A DNA stretch of 64,000 nucleotides, taken from Clytia hemisphaerica. Its lineage: Eukaryota > Cnidaria > Hydrozoa > Leptothecata > Clytiidae. The notes beneath the pieces were generated by a model. That model ran no database searches, was not told the DNA's origin, and saw only the letters and a list, made by a program, of their open reading frames with translations. Below are positions 1 through 10,488 of this stretch, one piece after another. Position 1 is the first letter of the stretch; each line of letters starts with the position of its first letter. The translations under genes and the position numbers were made by a program. The stretch lies in the NCBI GenBank assembly GCA_902728285.1, contig CACVBU010000011.1, positions 992,001-1,056,000 of the forward strand, in the 5' to 3' direction.

Positions 1-1310
1 ACGGAAATAACAATTAAAAACATAAATAAAATCTAAATCTAAAATATTAAAAACTGTTTTGTATATATTTTTTATTCGGGTCTGTAAATTTTCAAACGAA
101 GCCAAGAAGGAAGACAAAATGGCGCCAGGTCTCTTGAGAAGTAACAAAGTTTAGGACCTTTGGAAAAAAGGCTATTGTGGCTGAAGTTCGAAAGGAATCT
201 TAAATTTTATTACATGGAATCATTAACAAGATGTTGTATAGTTATTTCCACATGAAAACAGGTTTCAGATTTCAAAAGTTTAGGCAAAAAGAGGTACCCC
301 ATAACCTAGCCCAATTGGCTACCCCATTGGCTACCCTGCTTTTTAGACCAACCCGAATTACGCCCACAAGATTGACACAATTGAGGTCAATAATGAAATC
401 AAAATATAGTGATATTGTGCAAAAACAACAAAAACTGAAGAAGCATTTTGCAAGAGGTTATTGTGTAAGGAAATACTTTTCATACTTTCCACTTTGACGA
501 GATGAAGTTGCATCCAAACTATAAAACAAAACAAAACCCCATCTGGCATAAAAAGAAGTTCTTTTTTATTTATAAAAATGAAATAAGCAAATGATAACAA
601 ACTAATTTTCACCCAAAAATTTCTGATAAACCTAGAGCACTTTCTAGGAAGATGAGCGCTAGCATAAAATGTTGTTGAAACATACCATGTCAAGATCTAA
701 GATCAGTAAAATACTGTAAAAAAAGGCTTTTCATGCAAACATTGGGACATCCTAAAAAAAGTCATTGTTTCCGGTCCGCAGCTGGGTTAACATTTTTTTA
801 CGACTCAACCGGCTGGTCTTAAAATTTCTTTTTTGGACTGTAGAAGTCTGAAAACCATGCCTAATTTCAACAAAAATCGTACGCTTTTTGCATGTTTCCA
901 GACATAATCGATTTGAAAAATAAATACTAAAAAGACTGATTTAACCAGATTTAACTTGAGAAACTTATACGGCAATTGAGCTTGAGAACTTTCAAAAGCA
1001 GTTTTACTATAAATCTGTTTGTGAAAACTCACCAAAACTCTCCAGTCGGTCCTTTCAGAGAGAAGTAGATAAAGCACCCTATGCCATTATATTCATAGTC
1101 ACTTTCCCTTTTAACAGCTTCGTCATATGAGATTCTTTCACCTAAAAATTGAAATAAATCTTCTTCAAGTTTGGTGTACTTTAATGGGATAAAATTTTGC
1201 GGGGATTAAATTTTGCGGATTTTGCAGATTTTGGCCCAATTCACGAAAACCCGATTTTGAACAATAAATGGCTGTCTTTTTTTAATTAAAGCTGTTAAAA
1301 AGGTCAAATC
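1..1310. other. Intergenic, no gene recognised
   Basis: AT-rich sequence with only short chance reading frames; none resembles a known domain. At about 748-790 there is a half-copy of the TIR of the element at 1311-1724 (catcctaaaaaaagtc followed by tttccggtccg), so this stretch probably holds a decayed relative of that element. Confidence 0.5.
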
Positions 1311-1724
1311 AGGCCATCCTAAAAAAAATCTTTGTTTCCAGTCCGGGGTTGGGTGAAAGTTTTTTTAAGAAGCTGGCTTTTTATATTATTATGTATTTTT
1401 ATTTCGATCATATTATGTCATGTGATTTTTGTCTTTAAGATCATTTAAAAACGTACCAAAAATAATTAAAGATATATCTGAATGCGAAAATAAGCTTCAA
1501 AACCTTATAACCAATTCTGTTTTGGCTTTAGAGTCAATAATAAGAGGATTGAGGCTTCAGCATTGTTTGGAAAAGTGTCAAAAAAACTTAAAAATCACTC
1601 GAATTCCCCCCCCCCCCCAAAAAAAAAAAAAAAAAAAAAGAAAGAAAAAGAATCCAGATTGCCAGGGTGAGGAAGATTTTGCCCAATAGCGGACCGGAAA
1701 AAAGCAATTTTTTAAGGATGGCCT
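1311..1724. mobile_element. MITE with aggccatcct TIRs
   Basis: The left end reads aggccatcctaaaaaa and continues to a tttccagtccgg motif; the right end is its inverted copy (ggaccggaaaa ... ttaaggatggcct). The element is 414 bp and has no transposase. A C-run followed by a long A-run at about 1605-1640 produces a spurious lysine-rich reading frame. Confidence 0.6.
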
Positions 1725-2875
1725 AATGACAAATTCTTTTATTGTTATTTATTATTCAGTATTGACAGCTCAGTTAAATTTATTTGTGCTAATGTTTTTT
1801 TCCTCTAATTCAGCCTTAAAAGAAACCCAAAAACAGTAAAATGACTATTTTAAATGCAATTCACTAAAGTTACTAGATAAAAGGAGCGCAAAATCAAGTT
1901 AAATATTTACCTGCATACTCCATCAAAAAATCACCAACCAGAAACCGTTTTGTAGCAAATACTCCTTTTCCTGTAAGAATTTGAGAGATTTATGAGAGAA
2001 TCAACTTGCCAGTTATGAGGTGTTTAAAGGTGTCCAGTTTCAAGTTAAGAATAGTTGTAAAATGCTTATTTTGAAGTAAAGTTGAAAACTTAGTTCAAAG
2101 TTAGTCAAGTCAAGTTATAAGTCTAGTTCAACAGAGTTCAAAGTTAGTCAAGTCAAGTTACAAGTCTAGTTAAAAGTTAGTCAAGTCAAGTTACAAGTCT
2201 AGTTAAAAGTTACCAGCCATCTGTGTCAATCACGTCAATTTGTCAGGTCATTTATGTCAAGTCATGAGTTTTGCAGCAGGTATTTTCCAAGATCCTCAAA
2301 TCAAAACAAAGAAATGTTGTTACACTTTCGCTTTAACATAGTAAAAAATGTTTATATCTTTCCAGTTAAAGTATAGACTGCCCACTAGTTATCTAAGATC
2401 TGTTCAGTGGTGCCCAGGTGGTGTAATTTTGTTTTTGCCTTACGTAGACCTCTTATTTTTCAGACAAAACCGGGGTTACAAGCCAAAATCATAGGAATAA
2501 ATATTTTTGGAAATTTCAACTTAAGGTAATAGGGTCATCATATATCATTCGAAAGCTCTCAAAAATCGATATAGAATAATTTCAAGCGGATATAGGGCCT
2601 GGTTTTTTCATGTCAAAAAAGTCCAGAAAACACTGAAAATACGAAAAATAGTGCAATTTTTAGGTTCTTTCATGTTTTTTTTGTAAATACAAAGTCCTGA
2701 AAACACTAAAGGCACAGTACCTTTTGAGGAGATGTGTTTGTGGTGCTTTTGGTGTTTACTGCATTTCAAAACTTCATTTCCAAAAATCATCAGTCAAAAG
2801 TCTCATCCTGCAAACACTGCAATTTTCGAGGTTTTTTCATTACAGAAATTCCGTGTTTACAGTGTTTTGTCATAG
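1725..2875. other. Intergenic with a short tandem repeat
   Basis: No gene recognised. It contains the tandem repeat at 2099-2215. At 2610-2860 there are two loosely similar segments (tgcaatttt followed by ggtt and ttttcat) that look like a decayed repeat. Confidence 0.45.
2099..2215. repeat. ~33-bp tandem repeat
   Basis: About three and a half copies of a unit built on gtcaagtcaagttacaagtctagtt. Adjacent copies are nearly identical, which indicates recent slippage or unequal exchange. Confidence 0.7.
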
Positions 2876-4235
2876 GGGAGGCCCCCCCAGGCGACCCTCA
2901 ATTCACGTATTCACGCAAAATTTTTTGCCAATTCACGTATTCACGCGCGAAAAAAACCATTTTCACGTTCACGCGCTGATTTTGTTTTTAATTCTTTTGT
3001 TAAACGATTGTGACCTTATTGGGCTAAATTTGACCTTTTTATGGCCAACATAAAGTTTTCTGCAGTTTTTTGACCTTATTCTCGACATCGTCGACCCTTT
3101 AAGACCTCTGCAATTATTGGAGCTTTCATAGGGCAATGTTTAATGTCTGTCTATCCCGTCTATTACGCCAAAGTTACAAAAAACTACCTCTCTGGCGTAC
3201 GGTGGTATAAACCCTGCCTGAATTTGCTTTCTAAGGGAGGTAAGTGCAAAGTTAAGCCTTAGTTTTAAGGTTTCCCCCCGAAATTTCTTCGTCGCAGGTC
3301 CTAAATATATTTTATTTTGAGAATAAATTTAAATCGAGGTTTGGCCCAAATTCATGGTCTGGAAAGTCGCGAGGTTCAAAGAGGTGGTACAACCAGAGGA
3401 CGAAAATTCCAAAGTTTGACCCCCTGTCTCATTGAAGAAAAGATGTGGAAAGGAAAAAGCGAGCGAAGCGAGCGCGAAAATTTTTTGGCCTTAACACACT
3501 ATTGTTGCCCTAATATGCCTTGTTTGGTCAAACAATTCATTCAGAATCTTTGATTATTTTCAACACTGACCATTTACTGGTACAAATCTGGTACGGCGAG
3601 TGACGTACCTGCCTTACACGATGCGGCGTCACAAGAGTTTTTTTCTGAATGTTCGATGATGCAATCATATAAAATTTTTTAGAACTATCTACCTACTTTT
3701 GTAAATTATCGAAGAATCAAATACCCTTCACTGTCTCCAAGTTCATGCGGTATCTTTTTGTGTATACTGCATTTAGTAACAATATAAGCGATTACAGAAA
3801 GACGACCATCATTAGCGCCGACGAAGAAAATTTTCTCATTTAGACTTTTTTGTTTTGGCTCAAAACACTCTCGCTGGATGCAATATTTGCATCACAAAAT
3901 GCGCCCTTAAAAAAATATTTGTTTCTGTTTCAATTTTTGATTATTTTGAATAACTTGACAATGGCAATAGGTCAATATGATATAAAGGATTATGCGAGCG
4001 AAGCGAGCAAGAAAATTTTACATATTTAGGTTTATTCAGTTTTGTTTTAGACAATAATTTGCTTTTCACGTTCACGCTCAAAATCTCGATTCACGAATTC
4101 ACGCTGGTAAAATCTTATTTTCACGTTCACGCGGATATCTCAATTCACGTATTCACGCGTTGAAAAAGTCCAATTCACGTATTCACGACAGAAAAAAGGG
4201 TCATTCACGCGTCACGCCAGCCCCTGGGGGAGCCC
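2876..4235. mobile_element. 1.36-kb TIR element with attcacg subrepeats
   Basis: The ends are inverted (gggaggcccccccagg on the left; cccctgggggagccc on the right) and are flanked by a 5-bp direct repeat CATAG at 2871-2875 and 4236-4240, a probable target duplication. Just inside both ends the sequence is made of many copies of ttcacgtattcacg or ttcacgttcacgcg. The interior has two copies of gcgagcgaagcgagc. Reading frames inside (for example around 3317-3553) show no domain. A related fragment lies at 52019-52140. Confidence 0.65.
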
Positions 4236-4776
4236 CATAGGGTCCTCCAGGGTTCAGGTACCCCCAAAAAATTTAGGTACCCCCAATCATTTTGGTACCC
4301 CAAAAAATATGAGATTTTTTGAGTAGCCCCCAAACATTTATTAAAAACTTAAAATGCAATATTTTGCTCTTTTTTGTAGAGGCACAAGGAGAATTCTGAC
4401 CGATTCAGGGTTCCTACAACATTTAATTTCTCAAAAATGAGGAGATTTAAAGATACTTTAAGGAGAAATTTTCCCTTTTTCTGCTACAATATTGAGGTTT
4501 AAAAACAAGTTAAACCTGATACGAGAAAAGAAATATGAGCAGTGTTAAACTGTTGTTGCGAGCGAAGCGAGCATAAATTTTTTCAAGAAACAATGGGAAA
4601 TTTCTAAATACTACAGAAGAAATAGCCAGCCCCCACCCTCACCTTCAAAATTCCAGGTCCCCCCAAACATATCAGGTACCCCCTAAATTTAAGAATACTT
4701 CCAGGTACCTGGCTTATTTTTTAACACTTTTTTTTTTAGGTACCCCCAAATTTCTGGGGGGGGGGTGGATCCTATG
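4236..4776. mobile_element. TIR element with aggtaccccc subrepeats
   Basis: It starts catagggtcctcc and ends ggtggatcctatg, an imperfect inverted pair. Inside each end are several copies of aggtacccccaaa. The middle carries one gcgagcgaagcgagc, also present in the adjoining element. There is no coding capacity. It directly abuts the element at 2876-4235, so the exact border is uncertain. Confidence 0.5.
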
Positions 4777-5180
4777 TTTGCTCTGACGTCATGATAAGAT
4801 GGCGTTCGCTTTTAAAAATGTATAACAAGTGCATTGACTAAAAAAATTGAGCGACCTCAAAAAAAAAAAAGAACAAAAGAACAAATTTTCCCCTAATATC
4901 TGTTCAAATCATATAACAGGAGCAAAGGTGCTTTTCTTTAAATCTGTTTCCAATTTATCTTTCATGTTGTTGTTTTAACCTTGTGACAAAAGTGAAAGAA
5001 AAACAAAGTCACATGATTCAATCTGTAAAGAGGATTGATTCTGATGACCGGAGTTTTATGCGGAAATAAAATGAGTGCAAAGTATGACAGAGTACCACCA
5101 AGTCACACAACATGCACACTCTTGTCACAACGTGCACACCACCATCTTGAAGAATTTGGGTGTGAACCATTTGAACCAAA
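4777..5180. other. Intergenic, left flank of the foldback element
   Basis: No gene recognised. Short frames on both strands have no recognisable domain. Confidence 0.4.
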
Positions 5181-5186
5181 AGTTTA
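5181..5186. repeat. Target-site duplication AGTTTA, left copy
   Basis: The hexamer agttta lies directly outside the ccaggcg terminus and is repeated at 21539-21544 directly outside the cgcctgg terminus. This is the expected footprint of transposition of the whole 16.35-kb unit. Confidence 0.7.
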
Positions 5187-5530
5187 CCAGGCGATGTCAA
5201 CCGAACGCTATCGAACCAATTTTCGTAATCGAACAATCGAATTTCATCGAACTAATCGAACGATTACCGAACCAAATCGAACATTAATCGAATTTTCTAC
5301 TTGATTAGTTCGATTAGTTCGATTACATCTATTGTTCGATTGCGTTCGCTTAGTTCCATAGAGTTCGAAATTAAAAATAACTTGGTTAGGTATTCGCAGT
5401 TAGGAATTAGGGATTCGCAATTAGGGATTAGGGATTCAAACTTTGATTGAATTTTTTGAAAGACCTAATTAACTTACGACTTTCAAATAAAAGGAATATG
5501 TTAGAAAACATTCCCAAGTTTCATTTCCAT
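5187..5530. repeat. Left terminal inverted segment of the foldback element
   Basis: The outer ~185 bp carry repeated tcgaact/aatcgaac motifs, partly in inverted pairs. The inner ~165 bp match the right arm in inverted orientation. This inner part includes ttagggattagggattc, a short telomere-like run that is also seen once per satellite monomer (attagggattcg). Confidence 0.75.
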
Positions 5531-8500
5531 AAAAAAAATTGCTCTCCATCGCAGTGTTCGAGCTGTAAAAATCGCAGACTGAAGAATTAGGGATTCGCGC
5601 AATCGTCACCGAGTAAACAACTCGGACTTATGTGGAGGAGAGCAGACTTTTGTTGAACTTTTAAATATTGGAATACGGTTGTGAATATTATAAGGTCTCA
5701 TTTCTACCAAAAATAATCGCTCTCCATCGCAGTGTTCGAGCTGTAAAAATCGCAGACTGGTGAATTAGGGATTCGCGATATCGCCACCGAGTGAACAACT
5801 CGGCCTTAAGTGGAGAAGAGCAGACTTTTGTTGAAATTTTAAATATTGGAATACGGTTAGAATATTATAAGGTCTCATTTCCACCAAAAAAAGTCGCTCT
5901 CCATCGCAGTGTTCGAGCTGTAAAAATCGCAGACTGAAGAATTAGGGATTAGCGAAATCGTCACCGAGTGAACAACTCGGACTTGTGTGGAGGAGAGCGG
6001 ACTTTTGTTGAACTTTTAAATATTGGAATACGGTTGAGAATATTATAAGGTCTCATTTCTACCAAAAATAATCGCTCTCCATCGCAGTGTTCGAGCTGTA
6101 AAAATCGCAGACTGACGAATTAGGGATTCACAATATCGCCACTGAGTGAACAACTCTGCCTTAAGTGAAGGAGAGCAGACTTTTGTTGAACTTTTAAATA
6201 TTGGAATACGGTTAGCAATATTATAAGGTCTCATTTCCATAAAAAATAATTGCTCTCCGTCGCAGTGTTCAAGCTGTAAAAATCGCAGACTGAAGAATTA
6301 GGGATTAGCGAAATCGTCACCGAGTGAACAACTCGGACTTGTGTGGAGGAGAGCGGACTTTTGTTGAACTTTTAAATATTGGAATACGGTTGAGAATATT
6401 ATAAGGTCTCATTTCTACCAAAAATAATCGCTCTCCATCGCAGTGTTCGAGCTGTAAAAATCGCAGACTGGAGAATTAGGGATTCGCGAAATCGTCACCG
6501 AGTGAACAACTCGGACTTGTGTGGAAGAGAGCAGCCTTTTGTTGAACTTTTAAATAATGGAATACGGTTAGGAATATTATAAGGTCTCATTTCCATAAAA
6601 AATAATTGCTCTCCATCGCAGTGTTCGAGCTGTAAAAATCGCAGACTGACGAATTAGGGATTCACAATATCGCCACCGAGTGAACAACTCGGCCTTAAGT
6701 GGAGAAGAGCAGACTTTTGTTGAACTTTTAAATATTGGAATACGGTTAGGAATATTATAAGGTCTCATTTCCATAAAAAAATAATTGCTCTCCATCGCAG
6801 TGTTCGAGCTGTAAAAATCGCAGACTGAAGAATTAGGGATTAGCGAAATCGTCACCGAGTGAACAACTCGGACTTGTGTGGAGGAGAGCGGACTTTTGTT
6901 GAACTTTTAAATATTGGAATACGGTTGAGAATATTATAAGGTCTCATTTCCACCAAAAATAATTGCTCTCCATCGCAGTGTTCGAGCTGTAAAAATCGCA
7001 GACTGGCGAATTAGGGATTTGCAATATCGCCACCGAGTGAACAACTCGGCCTTAAGTGGAGGAGAGCAGACTTTTGTTGAAATTTTAAATATTGGAATAC
7101 GGTTAGGAATATTATAAGGTCTCATTTCCATAAAAAATAATTGCTCTCCATCGCAGTGTTCGAGCTGTAAAAATTGCAGACTGAAGAATTAGGGATTCGC
7201 GATATCCCCACCGAGTGAACAACTCGGCCTTAAGTGGAGGAGAGCAGACTTTTGTTGAACTTTTAAATATTGGAATACGGTTAGCAATATTATAAGGTCT
7301 CATTTCCATAAAAAATAATTGCTCTCCATCGCAGTGTTCGAGATGGAGAAATCGCAGACTGAAGAATTAGGGATTCGCGAAATCGTCACCGAGTGAACAA
7401 CTCGGACTTGTGTGGAGGAGAGCAGACTTTTGTTGAACTTTTAAATATTGGAATACGGTTAGGAATATTATAAGGTCTGATTTCCACCAAAAATAATCGC
7501 TCTCCATCGCAGTGTTCGAGCTGTAAAAATCGCAGACTGAGAAATTAGGGATTTGCGATATCTCCACCGAGTGAACAACTCGGCCTTAAGTGGAGGAGAG
7601 CAGACTTTTGTTGAACTTTTAAATATTGGAATACGGTTAGGAATATTCAAAGGTCTCATTTCCATAAAAAATATTTACTCTCCATCGCAGTGTTCGAGCT
7701 GTAAAAATCGCAGACTGAAGAATTAGGGATTCGCGAAATCGTCACCGAGTGAACAACTCGGACTTGTGTGGAGGAGAGCAGACTTTTGTTGAACTTTTAA
7801 ATATTAGAATACGGTTGACAATATTATAAGGTCTCATTTCCATAAAAAATAATCGCTCTCCATCGCAGTGTTCGAGTTGGAGAAATCGCAGACTGAAGAA
7901 TTAGGGATTCGCGAAATCGTCACCGAGTGAACAACTCGGACTTGTGTGGAAGAGAGCAGACTTTTGTTGAACTTTTAAATATTGGAATACGGTTAGGAAT
8001 ATTATAAGGTCTCATTTCCACCAAAAATAATTGCTCTCCATCGCAGTGTTCGAGCTGTAAAAATCGCAGACTGAGAAATTAGGGATTCGCGATATCGCCA
8101 CCGAGTAAACAACTCGGCCTTAAGTGGAGGAGAGCAGACTTTTGTTGAACTTTTAAATATTGGAATACGGTTAGGAATATTATAAGGTCTCATTTCCACC
8201 AAAAATAATCGCTCTCCATTGCAGTGTTCGAGCTGTAAAAATCGCAGACTGGAGAATTAGGGATTCGCGAAATCGTCACCGAGTGAACAACTCGGACTTG
8301 TGTGGAGGAGACCAGACTTTTGTTGAACTTTTAAATATTGGAATACGGTTTAAAATATTATAAGGTCTCATTTCCACCAAAATTAATCGCTCTCCATCGC
8401 AGTGTTCGAGCTGTAAAAATCGCAGACTGGAGATTTAGGGATTCGCGAAATCCTCACCGAGTGAACAACTCGGATTTGTGTGGAAGAGACCAGACTTTTG

Positions 8501-9345
8501 TTGAACTTTTAAATATTGGAATACGGTTAGGAATATTATAAGGTCTCATTTCCATAAAAAATAATTGCTCTCCATCGCAGTGTTCGAGCTGTAAAAATCG
8601 CAGACTGACGAATTAGGGATCCAAAATATCGCCACCGAGTGAACAACTCGGCCTTAAGTGGAGGAGAGCAGACTTTTGTTGAACTTTTAAATATTGGAAT
8701 ACGGTTAGGAATATTATAAGGTCTCATTTCCACCAAAAATAATCGCTCTCCATTGCAGTGTTCGAGCTGTAAAAATCGCAGACTGAGAAATTAGGGATTC
8801 GCGATATCGCCACCGAGTGAACAACTCGGCCTTAAGTGGAGGAGAGCAGACTTTTGTTGAACTTTTAAATATTGGAATACGGTTAGGAATATTAAAAGGT
8901 CTCATTTCCATAAAAAATAATTGCTCTCCATCGCAGTGTTCGAGCTGTAAAAATCGCAGACTGAAGAATTAGGGATTAGCGAAATCGTCACCGAGTGAAC
9001 AACTCGGACTTGTGTGGAGGAGAGCAGACTTTTGTTGAACTTTTAAATATTGGAATACGGTTAGGAATATTATAAGGTCTTATTTCCACCAAAAATAATC
9101 GCTCTCCATCGCAGTGTTCGAGCTGTAAAAATCGCAGACTGAGAAATTAGGGATTTTCGCGATATCGCCACCGAGTGAACAACTCGGCCTTAAGTGGAGG
9201 AGAGCAGACTTTTGTTGAACTTTTAAATATTGGAATACGGTTAGGAATATTATAAGGTCTCATTTCCACCAAAAATAGTCGCTCTCCATCGCAGTGTCCG
9301 AGCTGTAAAAATCGCAGACTGACGTATTAGGTATTCGCGATATTC
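5531..9345 (-). repeat. ~178-bp satellite array, left arm (~21 copies)
   Basis: The monomer boundary tctccatcgcagtgttcgag recurs every ~178 bp. Each monomer contains ttaaatattggaatacggtt, an accgag-N7-ctcgg dyad, and attagggattcg. Two monomer types alternate: one with cggacttgtgtggagga plus gaaatcgtcacc, and one with cggccttaagtggagga plus atatcgccacc. The 65-66-residue frames seen once per monomer on the minus strand arise because 178 is not a multiple of 3; they are not genes. Confidence 0.92.
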
Positions 9346-9849
9346 GGAATCTAATTCCTGGGGATCGGAAATTGATGCTCTGTAAACCCAAAATAGAGTT
9401 ATCCTTGTGACAACTGAAAAGTTTTCTAAGATTAATAAAGAAAAGGGAGGCTTTTGACGGTTGTGAACGGTCGGGTTCGACTAAAAACATCGAAAAATTA
9501 ACAGTTTTACGTCCGGAGCGCAGGAGATATGACCGTAGCCTAGGATAAACCAGGCAAAGATTCGAATTTTACGAGGCTAAACTTTGGGGCAGACGAGAAA
9601 CTTCTAAAATTGTCTGATTAGGCTGAAATTTTGCAATCGAAACAAAATACACAAATAGTGATCGACCTCGTACGCATTCTATTCCATTTTGCCGAATTTT
9701 TGACTTCTAGTCCTTAGAATCTTATGGGAAAAACAGCGGGACCGGTATTTTCGAAAAATTTGGACGGGATAACGGTGATTTTCAAAAAATTGGCCGGGAT
9801 GGTGGTAATTTAAAACCTCGTACGCCCCCACAAAAAATGGCTGACTTCA

Positions 9850-10265
9850 GCTTTTTGATACTTACTGATAGCGCTAGATAATACCATGACAATGTCTGTC
9901 TTTCGAACGTGTAAGATTACGTAATTCAAAAATAAAATGTGAGATATTTCAGGATAGTTCCTGGACAACCTCGTCCGCGTGCAATCAGTCTTTATTTACG
10001 TTACTGATTGACGCCAGAGAATACCCTAGTGTTGGCTGATGTGAGTCCCCCCTCTCAGAGGGGGAACTTCTTCTCAAACAATACGTCATAAAAAAGTCTG
10101 ACGTTACAAAGTTACAATGCTATACAATGGTTTCAAATCCAGGAACAAATGAAATCTGATGTTTTGCTTTTGAATTACGTAATTTTACGCGTTTGAAAAC
10201 CAGCCAAAGCCAGCCAGGGTATTATCTAGCACTATCAGTAAGCATCAATAAAAAGCTGATAAAAC
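9850..10265. repeat. Imperfect inverted repeat inside the loop
   Basis: The left arm (agctttttgatacttactg ... ctagataatacc ... attacgtaattcaaaa) is matched in inverse at 10170-10265 (gaattacgtaatttt ... gtattatctagcac ... agtaagcatcaataaaaagct). A degenerate third copy (actgattgacgccagagaatacc) lies between them. This may be an old MITE or a replication-related dyad. Confidence 0.55.
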
Positions 10266-10319
10266 GCAGGGAACAAGGTTGGGTTCCTGGATTCCTGGGT
10301 TCCAGAATTTTCTCATATT

Positions 10320-10488
10320 GGGCTCTTCCAGAAAAAATCCGTTCATGGGGGGTGGAGATTATATTATTTTTTCATGATTTACCCCTGGACATTTTGATTT
10401 TTGACCCCCTGGACACGGGTTATACCCCTGGTCAAACATCAAATCAACCTCCACCCCCCCCATAAACGGACTTTTTCTGGAAGAGCCC
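10320..10488. mobile_element. 169-bp MITE in the loop
   Basis: The inverted ends gggctcttccagaaaaa and ctttttctggaagagccc extend inward to ggggggtggag and ctccaccccccc. ATT flanks both sides (10317-10319 and 10489-10491), a possible 3-bp target duplication. No coding capacity. Confidence 0.7.

Noticed and set aside
1429-1689. 86-codon frame with a polylysine end
   Set aside because: Created by a C-run plus A-run inside a MITE.
3317-3553. 78-codon frame with SERSERE
   Set aside because: The peptide is a translation of the gcgagcgaagcgagc motif within a TIR element.
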